DNA of 64,000 nucleotides, from the NCBI GenBank assembly GCA_028583685.1, contig JAMXIF010000058.1:17828529-17892528 (forward strand), given 5' to 3'. The notes beneath the pieces are model-generated. The model was not told the origin of the DNA. It did not search any database and saw nothing but the letters and a program-made list of their open reading frames with translations. The position numbers and the translations under genes were made by a program. The first letter of the stretch is position 1, and each line of letters starts with the position of its first letter. Shown here one piece after another: positions 21,711 to 33,250 of the stretch. The DNA comes from Petaurus breviceps papuanus. Its lineage: Eukaryota; Chordata; Mammalia; Diprotodontia; Petauridae.

Positions 21711-22919
21711 GAAATTTTACCCCTATTCTTTTCTGAATTGGAATCCAGAACATTCTTCATTATACTTTGCAGCCCTCTAATACAATAAAATTACTTGGAA
21801 GCCCCATAAAGTGAATTTTTGTAATGTACATTTGCCTAATGTTGGTGAAAACTGGTCAAATCAGGTTCTTGACTTGGGTTACTCCAACTTTCTGAAATCT
21901 GTCAACTAACCTTCTTAGGGCCATAAACTGAGACCGTATTGAAATTATCAACCTAAGATGTATAAACATGAGCAATTATTGAACAGTAACTCTTCCGAAT
22001 TTGCCTTTTTTGAATCTTAGGCACCCAGCATCCAGTTGACTCATCAACCATTTTGCGTGTCTTAAATATTTATAAGCAATTAGTTTGTTGCTCTGTTTGT
22101 GTGGTTTGAGTCATTTAATAGAAATGGAATGGAAAGTCTGGTGTTCATTGGAAATGTTTTTGTGTGGTTGTTAAACTAAACTAAGTTATTTTCTGTGCTT
22201 ATATGTCATGGATATCACTGGAAATTCAGTAAGGACATATTATTACATTGCTGTATACATTTTTTAAAAAAGGAAAACTGCTTTGGTTAGATCCTGCATG
22301 CAAGCTGGTATTTAAATATATATAGTATATTAACACATTAGATTGAAAGTGAAAATTATGCTATTGAAATCTTTTGCTGATTAAAACGAGATCTAATTAA
22401 CTGGATCCTGAGACTTAATTAATAGAGTGAAGGGTGATTTGGCTTTCTGCTTTACCTCTGATATTTGGGAGCTTGTGAAAAAGGCTAAGTGTTCATGGAT
22501 CCTCTTACGTCCTATTCATCTAGAAAGACAACTTGGCATAATGTTTATAGTGTGCAAGACTTGCAATCAGAGCTGGACCCACAGTTAAGGGACTCTGCCA
22601 CCAGGTGGTGGCATTGCAAATAGGCCCACTGCCTAACCAGTCAGGCATAAGCTGACACATTGTTGACAGACATGTCATCATTAAGTTTCAATCTACAACC
22701 ATGTTACAGGAATGGAGCTTCCATACTAAGTAATTTGAAAACAGTTTAAGTAGAGAACCTCTCTATAAATCCAGACATCAGTTTAAATGACTTTTTTATC
22801 ATACCAGCTTTCCATGTTTAGTACATGCTCTGTTTCTCTGCCCCATCATGCCTCTGTCCTTCTTCTTGCAAGTAGCACTCAAAGCATGTCTTTTTGAAGA
22901 CATCTATTGTAGTGAAATA
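21711..22919. other. Repeat-poor intronic block; candidate regulatory DNA
   Basis: About 1.2 kb without recognisable repeats. 21960-22450 carries two AP-1-like sites (ttgactcatc near 22036 and tgagtcatt near 22109) and several TAAT/TTAATTAA homeodomain-type cores near 22390-22425. Conservation cannot be tested here, so regulatory function is only a hypothesis. Confidence 0.35.
22598..22611 (+). promoter_or_regulatory. CTCF-like site
   Basis: ccaccaggtggtgg fits the CTCF core CCASYAGRKGGCRS at all but one position (T for C). The flanks ctctg and cattg are also permissible. Motif match only. Confidence 0.4.
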
Positions 22920-23535
22920 AAGTATTTTTAATTTAACGAATAGTTTTTGGGCACCTGTTATGTGTCAGCCACCACCGTGGGGGATATAAGGTCTAGTCCC
23001 TGTTAAGTATAATCGTCTGAATATCAGAAAAGTACCCTAACTACTATGATACAAGGTAGAAGGTAAAAATACACAGAGAGACAAAGTTCAGAAAAAAAGA
23101 AGGGAGTACTTCTGGCCAGGAGACATCAGGAAAGGCTTCATGGAGATGGCATTTGAACTGGGTCTTGAAGGAAGGGAATTCTAGAATTGAATAAGTGGGC
23201 CTGAAAAAGGTGAGGCAGATAGAACAGCATGAGTAAAAAGGCAGTAAAGGTGGCCAAGTGTGCAGGGTGTTTTCAAGAATCAACAGTTTATTCAGTTTAA
23301 TTAGATATTGGAGGGGGGGAACTTTACATAAAGAGAAAGAGAAATCTGGAAAGGTGGGGTGGGGCCAAATCATAGAGAACCAGGAGTGCCTGCTTGAGCT
23401 TTATTTACTTAGTAAAGGGAAGCCACCGAAAATATTTTTGAATAAAAGGGTGAAGGGATGAGAAGCTTTGGAAGGTTTAGTTTTTCAGTGGTGTGCATTA
23501 AATAATAGAATAGGGAGAGACCAGAGGCTTGGTTA
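22920..23535 (-). repeat. L2/CR1-clade LINE 3' part
   Basis: Antisense L2. On the minus strand 23170-23090 reads FPSFKTQFKCHLHEAFPDV, the remnant of the C-terminal coding block of L2 (family pattern F-x-x-Q-x-K-x-H-L-x-E-A-F). Upstream parts: gggaagccaccgaaaat, ttgaataaaagggtgaaggg. Confidence 0.8.
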
Positions 23536-24444
23536 AACTCAAAAGTTTTCTTGCAAATGAATAAACTTAACCTTGTGTTAAGTAGGAAAAGATCAGATGA
23601 CTTAAAACAGTTTCAGGTGATTGAAGAAATTCCTTTGGACTTCAATTTTCTTCTCTTTAAGAAAGTTTGTCTCCTAGGAGCTGACAACCCCCTCTGTGTG
23701 TGTGTGTGTGTTTCACATATTCAGCATAGTAACTTTAGGGGTGGGTATGGGTCTAGTGGAACATGTTGGACTAGAAATTCTTATTTTCAGCTAAAGCTAC
23801 TTTTTGGGGGAGTGAGGATTGCAAACAGAAGAGGCCAACATCAGTCATTGTAGCCTTGGGCATATGCTAAATACAAAACAGCATCTGCACAAAAAATACA
23901 GAGCTTGTTGGTAGGTCCTGGCAAGCTTCAACAAGACAGTACCTGCTAATGAAGCATACATAAGAGCTAGTGAGATACTTAGCAGCTCTGGTCTTTTCTG
24001 GGCCAGACTTGGCCTCCTTTCAGTCTGGTGCAGGCTTTTTGGTTTTGTTCTGATTGTACCTTTTGTTAGAGGACGTCGACGTAAACCTAGAACAGCCATG
24101 GAGCACCTAGAAATTGGCAGATGTTCTGCTTAGGGGCTAATCCTCGGAGGGGAGGCTCATGCCATAGCTCCCAGAGACTTCTGAGTTGCCAACCTGAAGA
24201 AGAGTTATGAGTTAGAACTGGGACCTCCTGGGTCTTACTTAAGTCATTGTCATCTCTTCCCACCTCTGAACTTAACCTTGTGTTTTTTAAAACTTTTTTT
24301 GTTTCCTCATTGGGGAAAATAAAATTATATGCTAGGTTCTGAGTTTCTTCGGGTAAGAACCACATCTTCTGGTTAACAAATACTTGTTGGATGGATGGAT
24401 AGCATTTATTTTGTAGATGAGAAAATTATAACCCAAGCTAAGTG
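23536..24444. other. Intronic sequence with no recognised feature
   Basis: Contains a short (TG)10 at 23693-23712. The open stretches on the minus strand (24087-24365, 23845-24099) are unrecognised. Confidence 0.45.
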
Positions 24445-24660
24445 ATACCACAGTGGATAGAGCCACCAGGCTTGATGTTAGGAAGAACTGAGTTCTAAAC
24501 AAAGTTCACCTTTGCTTGCCTCAGTTTCCTCATCTGTAAAATGGGGATATCCACTTTCCAGGGTTGTTGTGAATATCAAATGAGGTAGCAATTGTGGAGC
24601 ACTTAGCACAATGCTTGGCACATAGTAAGCCCTCTATAAATATTAGTTATTATTATTAAT
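24445..24660 (+). repeat. MIR-family SINE
   Basis: ccacagtggatagagcc, cctcagtttcctcatctg, ttgttgtgaatatcaaatgag, cacttagcacaatgcttgg, tattattatta end. Confidence 0.82.
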
Positions 24661-24965
24661 GCACAGCTTGCTAGTAGTAGGACCTTCTTTGTGTATCTCA
24701 CAGTGTAATTCACTTAATAAGAATTCAGTAAATACTTGGGGTTGAATGATTAGGTGAGTCCTTGGGTTTTCAAGGTAATGTCAGACAGCTAGCTGTCAGT
24801 AAGAGGATCCATGTGGCAGCTGCTTTGGTCCTGTCAGGATACATCTGGGATGGCCAGTCTGAGAGCATACAAAATATAGTCATATCACAGAAATCTGGGT
24901 GTCTAGTCACCTAGCTTAGTGCTCTTATGCATACTCTGTTCCTCCTTTCCACTTTGGTTTGTAGG

Positions 24966-25115
24966 ATCATGTGACCCTGGGAAGGTCACTTAATCCTGCT
25001 TGCCTCAGTTTCCTCCTGTAAAATGAGCTGGAAAAGGAAATGGCAAACCCCTCCAGTATCTCTGCCAAGAAAACCCCAAGTGGGATCACGAAGAGCCTGA
25101 AATGACAGAACAACA
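24966..25115 (+). repeat. 5'-truncated SINE-A
   Basis: Begins at atgtgaccctgggaagg and runs to gacagaacaacaaaat. The head is missing. Confidence 0.82.
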
Positions 25116-25191
25116 AAATAAAAGGATTTCTACCATTGGAAGGGTTCCTATATCCTGTTCTGAACCTAGAATTTTAGGGTAATGGGATGAT

Positions 25192-25385
25192 TGTGGGAAT
25201 CATAGACCTATGACTTGAAGGGAGCACAGAGGTCACATAATCCCACCCCTTCATTTTATGGATGAGCAAACTGAATTGAGGGTAAGTGATTTGCCCAAAG
25301 CCATACAGATAATAAGAGCCATGGGCAGGAATTGGGTCCAGCTCTTCTGAAACCAAAGTCAGTCCACTTTCCTTTATACCAAGCT
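25192..25385 (-). repeat. MIR-C SINE
   Basis: aatcatagacctatgac, cccaccccttcattttatgg, gtgatttgcccaaagcc, attgggtccagctc. Confidence 0.72.
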
Positions 25386-25737
25386 GATCAGCTGTTGTAG
25401 CCCATTTCCTGCTTCTCCATCTAGAGAGGGTATTTATGACAAAATGGTTGGCCTCCTTTGGGTCTCACTGGCGCATATGTTCTGGCTTGCCTTTGGAGAT
25501 CTTGAGGCATTCATAAATGATTCCTTTTGTAGATAGGTTGGTTCTCACCCTTCTTTCAATTTGGGAGTCGTTTAGCACCTATTTTCTCTGACCATGTTCA
25601 TTATAAATGAGAGAATTTGGGGTACTGTGATCTACCATTTCTTGTATTGTTTGGGACTAGATTGATGCCTTGGCCCCTCCCAACTCAAATTCTGCCACTT
25701 GTTTCCATTAACTGGTCATGATAATATAACAATGGCT

Positions 25738-25975
25738 TAATATTTACATAGCACTTTAAGGTTTGCAAAGTGCTATGCACATATTATCTAATTTGATCCT
25801 GAAAATAATGCTCAGACAATGTACTACAATTATTCCTGTTGAACAGATGAGGAAGCTGAGGCTGAGAAATTATGATTTGCCCTGGATTAGGCATCTAGTA
25901 AGTTTCTGAGGCAGAATTGGAACCCGGGTCTTCTGAACGCCAAACCACGTACACCATCCACTACATCACTTTCTG
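25738..25975 (-). repeat. MIR3-like SINE
   Basis: tttacatagcactttaaggt, gtgctatgcacatattatc, gatgaggaagctgagg, ggaacccgggtcttctg. Confidence 0.75.
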
Positions 25976-26043
25976 TATGAGGAGTATCCTTGTGGGGCCT
26001 CTCCTTCTACCAAGTTACCTGTCTTCTATTTAGTTAGAAATAT

Positions 26044-26150
26044 TAATTATGTCTCCCTTGTTAGACTAGAAACTCCATGAAGGGAGGAACAGTTTGGCTT
26101 TTGTATTTTTATTTCAGTTCTGGGTACATGGTGGGCATAGGTGTTTGTGA
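26044..26150 (+). repeat. L2 LINE 3' end (diverged)
   Basis: tctcccttgttagactag, actccatgaagggagg, tttcagttctgggtacatgg. Confidence 0.55.
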
Positions 26151-26644
26151 CTTGAGGTATATTTTTTTAATTCCTTTATTAAATGTTTTCTGTGTTAAAG
26201 CAAGTAAACTGAGTGTTTATGTTGCTTTCTCCTTGTAAATTTTCCTCCATCCTCCACCTTACCATCTTGTTCTAATGTATGCAGGGGCACCCTAGTGGTT
26301 AGATGTAAAAGCAACTCACCCCAAGTGGCTGCTGTGTACCCAGGGAAGAAAGCTTATGTTTGGCAGGGTCTGGTCCAGGGTGTTCCAGGCCTGATTGGTG
26401 TTGGAAATGCCAGCCACATTCCTACCAAATGAGCCTGGCTTGTAGAGACATTAGAGGAAGAGATCTAATTTTAGTAATACCCCCAGAGAACTAGGGCAGT
26501 GTTTGGCTGTGAAAGTTTTTTTTTTTTTCTATATATAGAAGAAAAAGGAAGGAAGAAAAGAGGCCCCTGGCCTTCAGATTTCTAAGAAGGATGAAGACTT
26601 TATGAAGAAAACATAGTCTCCACACACACATGTAGAAAGACCAA

Positions 26645-26805
26645 GCACCTTAAGATCCTAGATTCAGAGCTGGAAGAGGATCCAGCCCTTTTATTTTACA
26701 GAAGAGTCATCATGTAATCTGAAGGGTGAAGTAACTTATCAAAGGTCACAAAAGACACAAATAGGATTAGAACCCTGGTCCTCTGACTCCAAATTTTGAG
26801 CTCTT
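26645..26805 (-). repeat. MIR-C SINE
   Basis: gatcctagattcagagctgg, ttttattttacagaag, aaaggtcacaaaagac, ctggtcctctgactcc. Confidence 0.7.
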
Positions 26806-26960
26806 TCTTAAAAAAAAATTTTAATTGTATTTTTTCTGAACTTAATAATAAAACATACATACATAAATGAGCATTTCCATATAGAAAAAGAGAATTGTAC
26901 ATGAAACCTTATCTCTATTGCATACAGTTAGCTTGTCCTTTAAAAATATAGAAGAAAGCC
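26806..26960 (-). repeat. Old L1 3'-UTR fragment
   Basis: Shares atgagcatttccata and gcacatgaaac...atctctatt with 38040-38190 and 49685-49880. By position and orientation these look like antisense 3' ends of an older L1 subfamily. Confidence 0.5.
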
Positions 26961-27126
26961 AATGTATAACTTTCAAAGCTTTGTCTCTTTTCCCCCTTTC
27001 CAAAGCATTCTGAGCAGGAACAGATTAACAAAATATTATGTTTACCCTCATAAAACTCAGAACTTGAAAGAGTATGCATGATTTTGTTTTCTATCATGTG
27101 TTTAGTCTTCAACTCTGTCAAAGTCT

Positions 27127-27205
27127 TTGCGGGCAGGGACAAATTTATTATCCCTATATTATGAACGTGTGCCAGGCATAGGAAAAGGTATTCATTAAAT
27201 GTGGT
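27127..27205 (+). repeat. L2 LINE 3' end (short, diverged)
   Basis: gcgggcagggacaaattta...gtgccaggcatagg...ttcattaaatgtgg. It lies 90 bases upstream of the last coding exon's acceptor. Confidence 0.45.
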
Positions 27206-27297
27206 TATTGTATTACTTTAATTTTTCTTTTTAAAAGACTCCTCTGCTGATTTTTTTAAAAGCACTTCTTCCTTGCTCCCTTCTCTCTGTTCTGTAG

Positions 27298-27476
27298 GCA
27301 TCTCGGATGATGACATAATCAATATCACTCTCCCTACTGGCGTCCCCATACTCCTGGAACTTGATGAGAATCTCCATGCCATTGGCCCTCACCAGTTCCT
27401 GGGTGACCAAGAAGCCATCCAAGAAGCTATCAAGAAGGTGGAGGATCAAGGAAAAGTGAAGAAAGCAGGAAAATAA
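27298..27476 (+). CDS. BPGM: Bisphosphoglycerate mutase, last coding exon (codons 201-259 and stop)
   Basis: This exon supplies residues 201-259, from [10 protein letters not shown] through [12 protein letters not shown] to the lysine-rich C-terminus ending K-K-A-G-K. The last two coding bases of Gly201 come from here. It completes the alpha/beta mutase core (the IPTG/LPTG-V-P strand region) and the C-terminal helix. Length and sequence agree with human BPGM apart from a few conservative changes. The acceptor is tctgtag at 27291-27297. The stop codon TAA (27474-27476) lies within an AATAAA hexamer at 27472-27477. Confidence 0.96.
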
Positions 27477-28100
27477 ACTTCTGGCTCAGGGCTGTCTACT
27501 GACTCTATGTAGAAGTTATGGCAATGTTACATAGTGTGTCATGGATACTAATCTGTATTCTTTTTGTGTATGAAGTTGAATGAAACCAAAATTTAGCATT
27601 GAGCAGGCAGACTTGGGGGTGCAATGTACACGAGGGGTCCTAACCTCTGTTCTCCCAGGTGTGTATGTGTGTATGTGTTCACATCTGGTTTTAGACTTAA
27701 TAGTATGGATTTGGTCTGCCTACTAGATCCCATTTGATGATCCCAATGCAAACTGACTAATGGGTGAGCCCTTGAGCATTAACGAAGACCTGTCATAGGG
27801 TAGTGGTGTGTGTGATTTTTAAGTGAGGTTAAGAGGTTCTGATACAGTATTTTATGGGAACTTTGTGCCTCTTTCCATTCATTTTGGCATAATTCACTTT
27901 CCCATACACTAAGCTCTGTCTGAGATTGCACTATGGGGTATTAGATAATACATTGTACCTAAGAATTATTTATTATTAGATTCTTTTCCCCTTCTCCATA
28001 AAGGAATCGGTGCTCTGATTTATTTAAGACCAATGACTCATTGACAAGGAAAAGTCTTTTTTTCTCCCCTCATAAAACTGTGCCCTCTAGTTTTAGTGTT
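27477..28100 (+). other. BPGM: Proximal 3' UTR of BPGM, end not resolved
   Basis: No repeat is seen in the first 1.5 kb after the stop. Candidate poly(A) signals are weak (CATAAA near 27998) or distant (ATTAAA near 30515, AATAAA at 31265-31270). Transcript ends cannot be set from sequence alone. Confidence 0.4.
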
Positions 28101-29037
28101 CAGTCCAAAAGTTTCCTTTGTTTGGTATTTGGTAAAATTCCCTTTGGCCACTGGAGTCTTCAGAGCATAAATAACTAGGATATTTCATGCTCTGATTATT
28201 TTTCCCTCCCTTCCCTGGCTTCTTGGGATCTAGAAGATTGGGATAAAAATGTTTGTCATCAGAATAGCTTAAGTTGAAAAATCTCATAGCATATGGGCTT
28301 TCCCCCTCTAGCCTAACACCCCAAGTGTAACATTTAACTAAAAGCAGTTGTTTATGCCTCTTTGCGATGTACTCCTTTAGGCTTAACACCCTTCCTGGAA
28401 GAGAACTGGGCTTAGGTCAGTGTCTGGGCACTACTTATTTTTCTGTTTAACAAGCTAAATTTTAAAGACTTTGAAAGCAATATGGTGAATATGTTTGCAG
28501 TCAAGAGAAAAATATAATTTGGGTCTGAGTTATGTAACACCAGCAGAAGTTAAGAGAGCTGAACTATTGCAGTACATAGCCCAGTAAGGGGCAGGGGGGG
28601 AGAGGAGGAGGTTCCTTTCCTTTTTCTGTTTCTTTTCCCCCCTCCTTATCTGTGCTTGTAGGACCTCAGACATAATGTTACTCTTAGCCAGTTTTCTGAA
28701 TTTTATCTACTAGGGCAGTGATTTTAGTTACTGGGTACTTTTTGAAAGTTATTTTTTAATAGTGAGTTCAACATTGACCCTGTGAAGTTGACCTTTGAAA
28801 TCCCAAGGATATCACAGTAGTAGTTTCCAGAATAGGCAATTTGCTCAACGAGGAGAGGCATGAGCCTCTTTATAGATGTGCACCTTCTATATGGGACTTT
28901 TGGGGATAAGCATTATCTTAGAGCTAGGTTACATCTGTAGATGTTTTGGAAGTCTACCAGTTTAACTCACTTTGTACTCTCGAAACTATATGGAGGTGAA
29001 ATCTATGCATAAATTTGGTAAAGATTTAGTAAGTAAC
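28101..29037. other. Repeat-free sequence downstream of BPGM
   Basis: May be distal 3' UTR or intergenic. An unrecognised open stretch on the minus strand (28389-28093) is probably chance. Confidence 0.4.
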
Positions 29038-29188
29038 GGGGGTAGCTAGGAGGGGTAGTGGACAGAGCACCAATTCTGAGATCAGGAGGACCTGAGTTTA
29101 AATAAGGCTTAGCTACTTACTAGCTATGTGACCTTAGACAAGTCACTTAATCCCAATTGCCTCAAATAAAAAAAGAAAGAAAAAGATT
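29038..29188 (+). repeat. WSINE1-type SINE
   Basis: gggggtagctagg head, gatcaggaggacctgag, agtcacttaatcccaattgc, A-rich tail. Confidence 0.85.
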
Positions 29189-31689
29189 TTAATAAGTCAC
29201 ATCAGCCTTGATAGAAATCTATGTATTTACTCAAAGATAGCTTTGTGGTGGTGATATTTTTTAAGAGTAGTTTTCCAGAAGCATGAGACAACATTCTGAC
29301 AAGCTAGGAATATGTGCTTTCTATCTCTTCAGAGGCCTGGCTTTTAGCTGTAGAAAAGACAGATTCTCTGCCTTCTTTGAGAGGCTGCTGGTTTATGTAA
29401 ACATTGAGTTTGCCAAGGGTCCTCAACAGGATCAGCACCCATTCTTTTGCTTCTAGGGGACGTGTGAGAGAATTTCCTATATGTGAATGAGCTCACACTC
29501 CAACTTTTTTTGTGTTTGTATGTGTGTGCAAAATTAATACCTAACAGTTTTCAAAATTAGGTCTGGCCAAGGAGTTCGGTTAGAATACTAGGGGAAGTTT
29601 TCCCCTTGTGTTTTATCTTCCATGGCTTTCTCTGGGACTTAAAAACCTCTTCATTTAACTTGAGCATAGGGGGTGACTTTTGAGTCTTTAAATTATCCAA
29701 GTGGGTTCCTAACTGAAACACAAACCCCAGGAATAATGGGAGGGGAGCCCAGATGAATCCCTCCCTTAAACAAAAAAACAAAACTAAAAACAAAAACCTA
29801 AAAGCTTTTTTTCTTTACCCTTTTGAGGGAAGAGAAACTTTTGTAGAACAAGGAATTTGTCCCATTTTCAAAGGAATAGTTTTCAACCTCTACTCTTTTG
29901 CCTTATCAGAGGGTCATGCCAATTTTGGGAAAATCAACATAAAAAATTCTACTTATTGGGCAACGTGAACTTAGTTATGTAAAAAGATTTGTACAACTGT
30001 GCAGAAATCAGCCAAATTAGAAGGAAAGAACGAAGTTCTTTGTCTGGGTCCCATTGCTAAACTACTTCAAGAAATCAAGAATTAATTTTTCCTTGTACCT
30101 CAATCTCTTCTAGTTGTGTCTCTTGCCCCATTTAATGTCTGATAGTTTGGCAGAGGGAGCTGCCACAGAAATAGGTAGTTTGATTGCTTGGGGTGGGGGT
30201 GGGGGAAGGGAGGATAGGGAAGCATCTGGATATGCAGTAAACTCACCAACCTCAGCAGTGTTTTGAATACATTGCTATACTTATAAGAATTTATTATAAC
30301 CATTCTTTTAAGACACATGGTTGAGAAATGAAAGATTTTTGAGAATTGAAGTGGAATGATCATTTTTCCCCCTTCCTTCCCTCCCCCTCTACTCCAGAAG
30401 CTTCCTCAGTTTACTCTAGAGTAGTCGATAAAGTACCTTAGTCCTTCATGTGAGATATGAGGGTGGGGGCAGTTGTGTTCAGTGTTATGTTTGATAGTGT
30501 TACTTTTGCCTATCATTAAAAGCAAATTCATTTTCTCCCATTGTCTTAAAGGCGTGTGATTTTGACTGTTTACCAACTTCCTTCTTTCTCACTTGGTACA
30601 TAATTGTCCCATGGGCCATTCTTCTCATCTTACATCACTGTGGTTGCCCCCACCAACAATGCTATGTAGGTGCAAAAGTGACTGTCACTCTGCTATGAGG
30701 AGAATTTAAACCACAACATTCCAAGAAGGACATCAAACACATCAAGAACACTTCCTGGCTATCCATTCTTCTAATGACAGAGCTGTTCTGGAAAAATTTA
30801 AGAATCAAAATCATCAATTTCTCCACACGTGGTAAAGGATTGTTTACTGAAGTTTCATCATCATCTCTTTTCTAATCTTTTAAAGTCCTTAATATGGTAG
30901 GAAAGCTTGCTGTGGGTTCCCTCTGTTCTAGGAGAAAGGAGGGGCCCATAGGCATGAAAAATCACTAGGACCATTCTCTTTCATTGGAAACATCATCTCT
31001 GTAGTGCTCACAGTTGTGCAGGATGAAGTCACATCTTTGAGTGGTTTGACTTTGTATAGTAAAGCTCTCTTATGAAGTCATCATCCCCAAGTAGCCAAGA
31101 AAAGCACACTTAACACATGTTCATGCAAACCAAGAAACCCTTTTTTTTTTTCCTTGAAAGATTATGGGCTAGGTGCTGAAAAGAGGTTATGGGTAAGGAA
31201 AGAATTTTAAGAGATTATGGATCTTTCAAAGCAGTTCAGTAATCTCTGTAGAATAAGAATATTGAATAAACAGACATGATAGCTTTATTTCTGAATCGGG
31301 CTTAGTCTTGGAATACAAATGATGACCTACCTTATCCCAGCCCCCATTGACTCAAGACCTAGGAATTGTGAGGAAATGCTTAATGTCAAAGATTCAACTC
31401 AAATGCTCTAAGAGAAAATGGTAGAGAAAGTACTCATTCACATACTTGAGATGAGGTGACTTAGGAAAGCAGCTTTTAAAATATATATTTTTCATGGCAA
31501 CTCAACAACTTGCCTTGTAGTCTGAAGAAATTCCATAGCCTGCGTGAGAGTGCTAGTAACCTAGTACATTTTAGGATGATGTCAACTTCTTAGCTGTGAT
31601 CTACTTCAGGATTTTTTTTTGAAATCTCGACTGCTATACATATGACAAAAATGTTGATAATTGGCTAAGAAGCAGTCCTTAAATTCTTA
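29189..31689. other. Long repeat-poor stretch downstream of BPGM
   Basis: About 2.5 kb with no recognised mobile element, unlike the rest of the window. Contains AATAAA at 31265-31270. No ORF of note. Confidence 0.45.
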
Positions 31690-31800
31690 AGCATTTACAT
31701 TTAATTTCATAACCATGTCTATCACTAGTGTTATAATTTATCTTTTATAGATCAGGGAACTGAAACATAGAAACATCGTGATGAGACTCAAGCAGTCAAC
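31690..31800 (-). repeat. MIR-family SINE fragment
   Basis: catttaatttcataaccat, tatagatcagggaactgaaac. Confidence 0.5.
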
Positions 31801-31904
31801 CTTAGTCACAATAGTATCATCATTCAATATAGTCAGTTTTCCCTTGTATCACCATAAGGTACTTTCTGATTCCCCAAAGAGGGTTCAATACTTGGTTTTA
31901 CCTA

Positions 31905-32045
31905 AAATTGTTGAGGGCTGTGATTTAATGGATAGAAAGCTGGACAGAAGGATCAAGGTTCAAGTCTCATCTCTGACACTAGCCTTGTGACCCCGGGAGC
32001 AAAGCATTTATCTTCTCTGCACCTCTGGCGGCTCCCTAAGACTAA
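31905..32045 (+). repeat. MIR-family SINE fragment
   Basis: gatttaatggatagaaagc, caaggttcaagtctcatctctgac, cttgtgaccccgggag. Confidence 0.6.
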
Positions 32046-32663
32046 GGTTTCTCCCTAGAGAATTAGCACATAGAGGATATAATGATATGCTATACTCTAG
32101 GGTTTCCCCAAAGACAAAAAAAAATTTTTTTCCCCAAATTCTGACAATTTGCCCTTTTGTGGTCAGTTATTTAAACAATTAAGACCTAAATTTAGTGTTC
32201 CCAAAGCAAAGTTCCTATTGCTTCCTGTTTTAAAAAATATTGGAGGGATAGAGTAGCTTAGTACTTTAGAATTAAACTGATTCTTTGTAATATTATGCAC
32301 AAACCCTTTCATTTTGATGGATGGCAACCTAGAAAATGACATCAAAGCTTTTTTTCATGCACCTTCAATGAGATGGTAACTATCTGCTAGCAGACATTGG
32401 CTAACATCCTCCAATGAGCAGCTGTGGTCCTTTAAAGGGGTTGATACCTTGCAGAATTTGTCTTGTAGGAGAGCTGTGATGAAAGATTCTTTAAAAGGAA
32501 TGTTTGAAATGACAGGCTGGAAAAGACATCCATGTGAGTTAGGGAACCATTATCTTGAGATGAGTCTTCCTTCCCTTGATATCTCCAGCCAAGTGTGATG
32601 CCTGAGGGGAATGGTGTACTCCTCTAATCTGCTCCCCCTTTGTGATTTACAAAAGTAGCTCCT
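32046..32663. other. Sequence with no recognised feature
   Basis: No supported element between the MIR fragment and the split SINE. Confidence 0.45.
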
Positions 32664-33250
32664 GGGGGCAGCTACCGTGTTTCCCCGATAATAAGACACT
32701 GTCTTATTAATTTTTTTGGACAGAAAAACACCAGAGGGCTTATTTTCAGGGGAGGGCTTATTTTAATGAACATTGACAGCAATTTTAATAAACAGGTAAA
32801 TGTGAACAAAAAAATGTACCTTTATTCAATAAGCAAATCACTGGGGAAGAACAGGATGACGCGCTCACTGCTGCAGCTCTGATTGGATGCAGCTCGGAGC
32901 GCGGCGTGCGTTTCATGGGGGGGGGTGCATACAGAGGGTACCGTAATGTAGCGTGTAGCGCAGGGGATCGCCTTCACTACAGTAGCAATCTCAATAGGGC
33001 TTATTTTCGGGGGAAGGCTTATTTTAGAGGAATCTTACACAGTAAGGGGAGGGCTTATTTTCAGGATAGGTCTTATTATCGGGAAACACAGTAGGTGGCA
33101 CAGTGAATAGAACACCAGCCCTGGAGTCAGGAGGACCTGAGTTCAAATCCAGCCTCAGACACAACACAAAAACTCACCATGTGACCTTGGGCAAGTCACT
33201 TAACCCCATTTGCCCTACCTTACCCCCTCCAAAACTCTAAAAAAAAAAAT
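32664..33250 (+). repeat. WSINE1-type SINE split by a DNA transposon
   Basis: The SINE head gggggcagcta (32664-32674) is cut. It resumes at 33092 with taggtggcacagtg and continues through cagacacaacacaaaaactc to an A-rich tail. Taking out 32675-33091 and one TA restores ggcagctaggtggc exactly. Confidence 0.92.
32675..33091. mobile_element. TA-flanked MITE of Tc1/mariner type, complete (417 bp)
   Basis: Inverted ends ccgtgtttccccgataataag / cttattatcgggaaacacag, flanked by TA at 32673-32674 and 33092-33093. The arms carry repeated gggcttattttc units. The centre (32860-32980) is strikingly CpG-rich, about 11 CpG in 118 bases. There is no transposase ORF, so it is non-autonomous. Near identity with the copy at 13772 points to recent spread. 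The family name is not recognised. Confidence 0.92.

Larger units (their letters stand above)
785..27297 (+). other. BPGM: Intron between the two coding exons of BPGM (26.5 kb)
   Basis: The donor is gaag|gtagga at 784/785 and the acceptor is tctgtag|gcatc at 27297/27298, preceded by a pyrimidine tract. Joining the exons restores the glycine codon GGC (residue 201) and an uninterrupted 259-residue frame. The intron is after the first base of a codon (phase 1). Most of it is transposon-derived, as itemised below. Confidence 0.93.
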
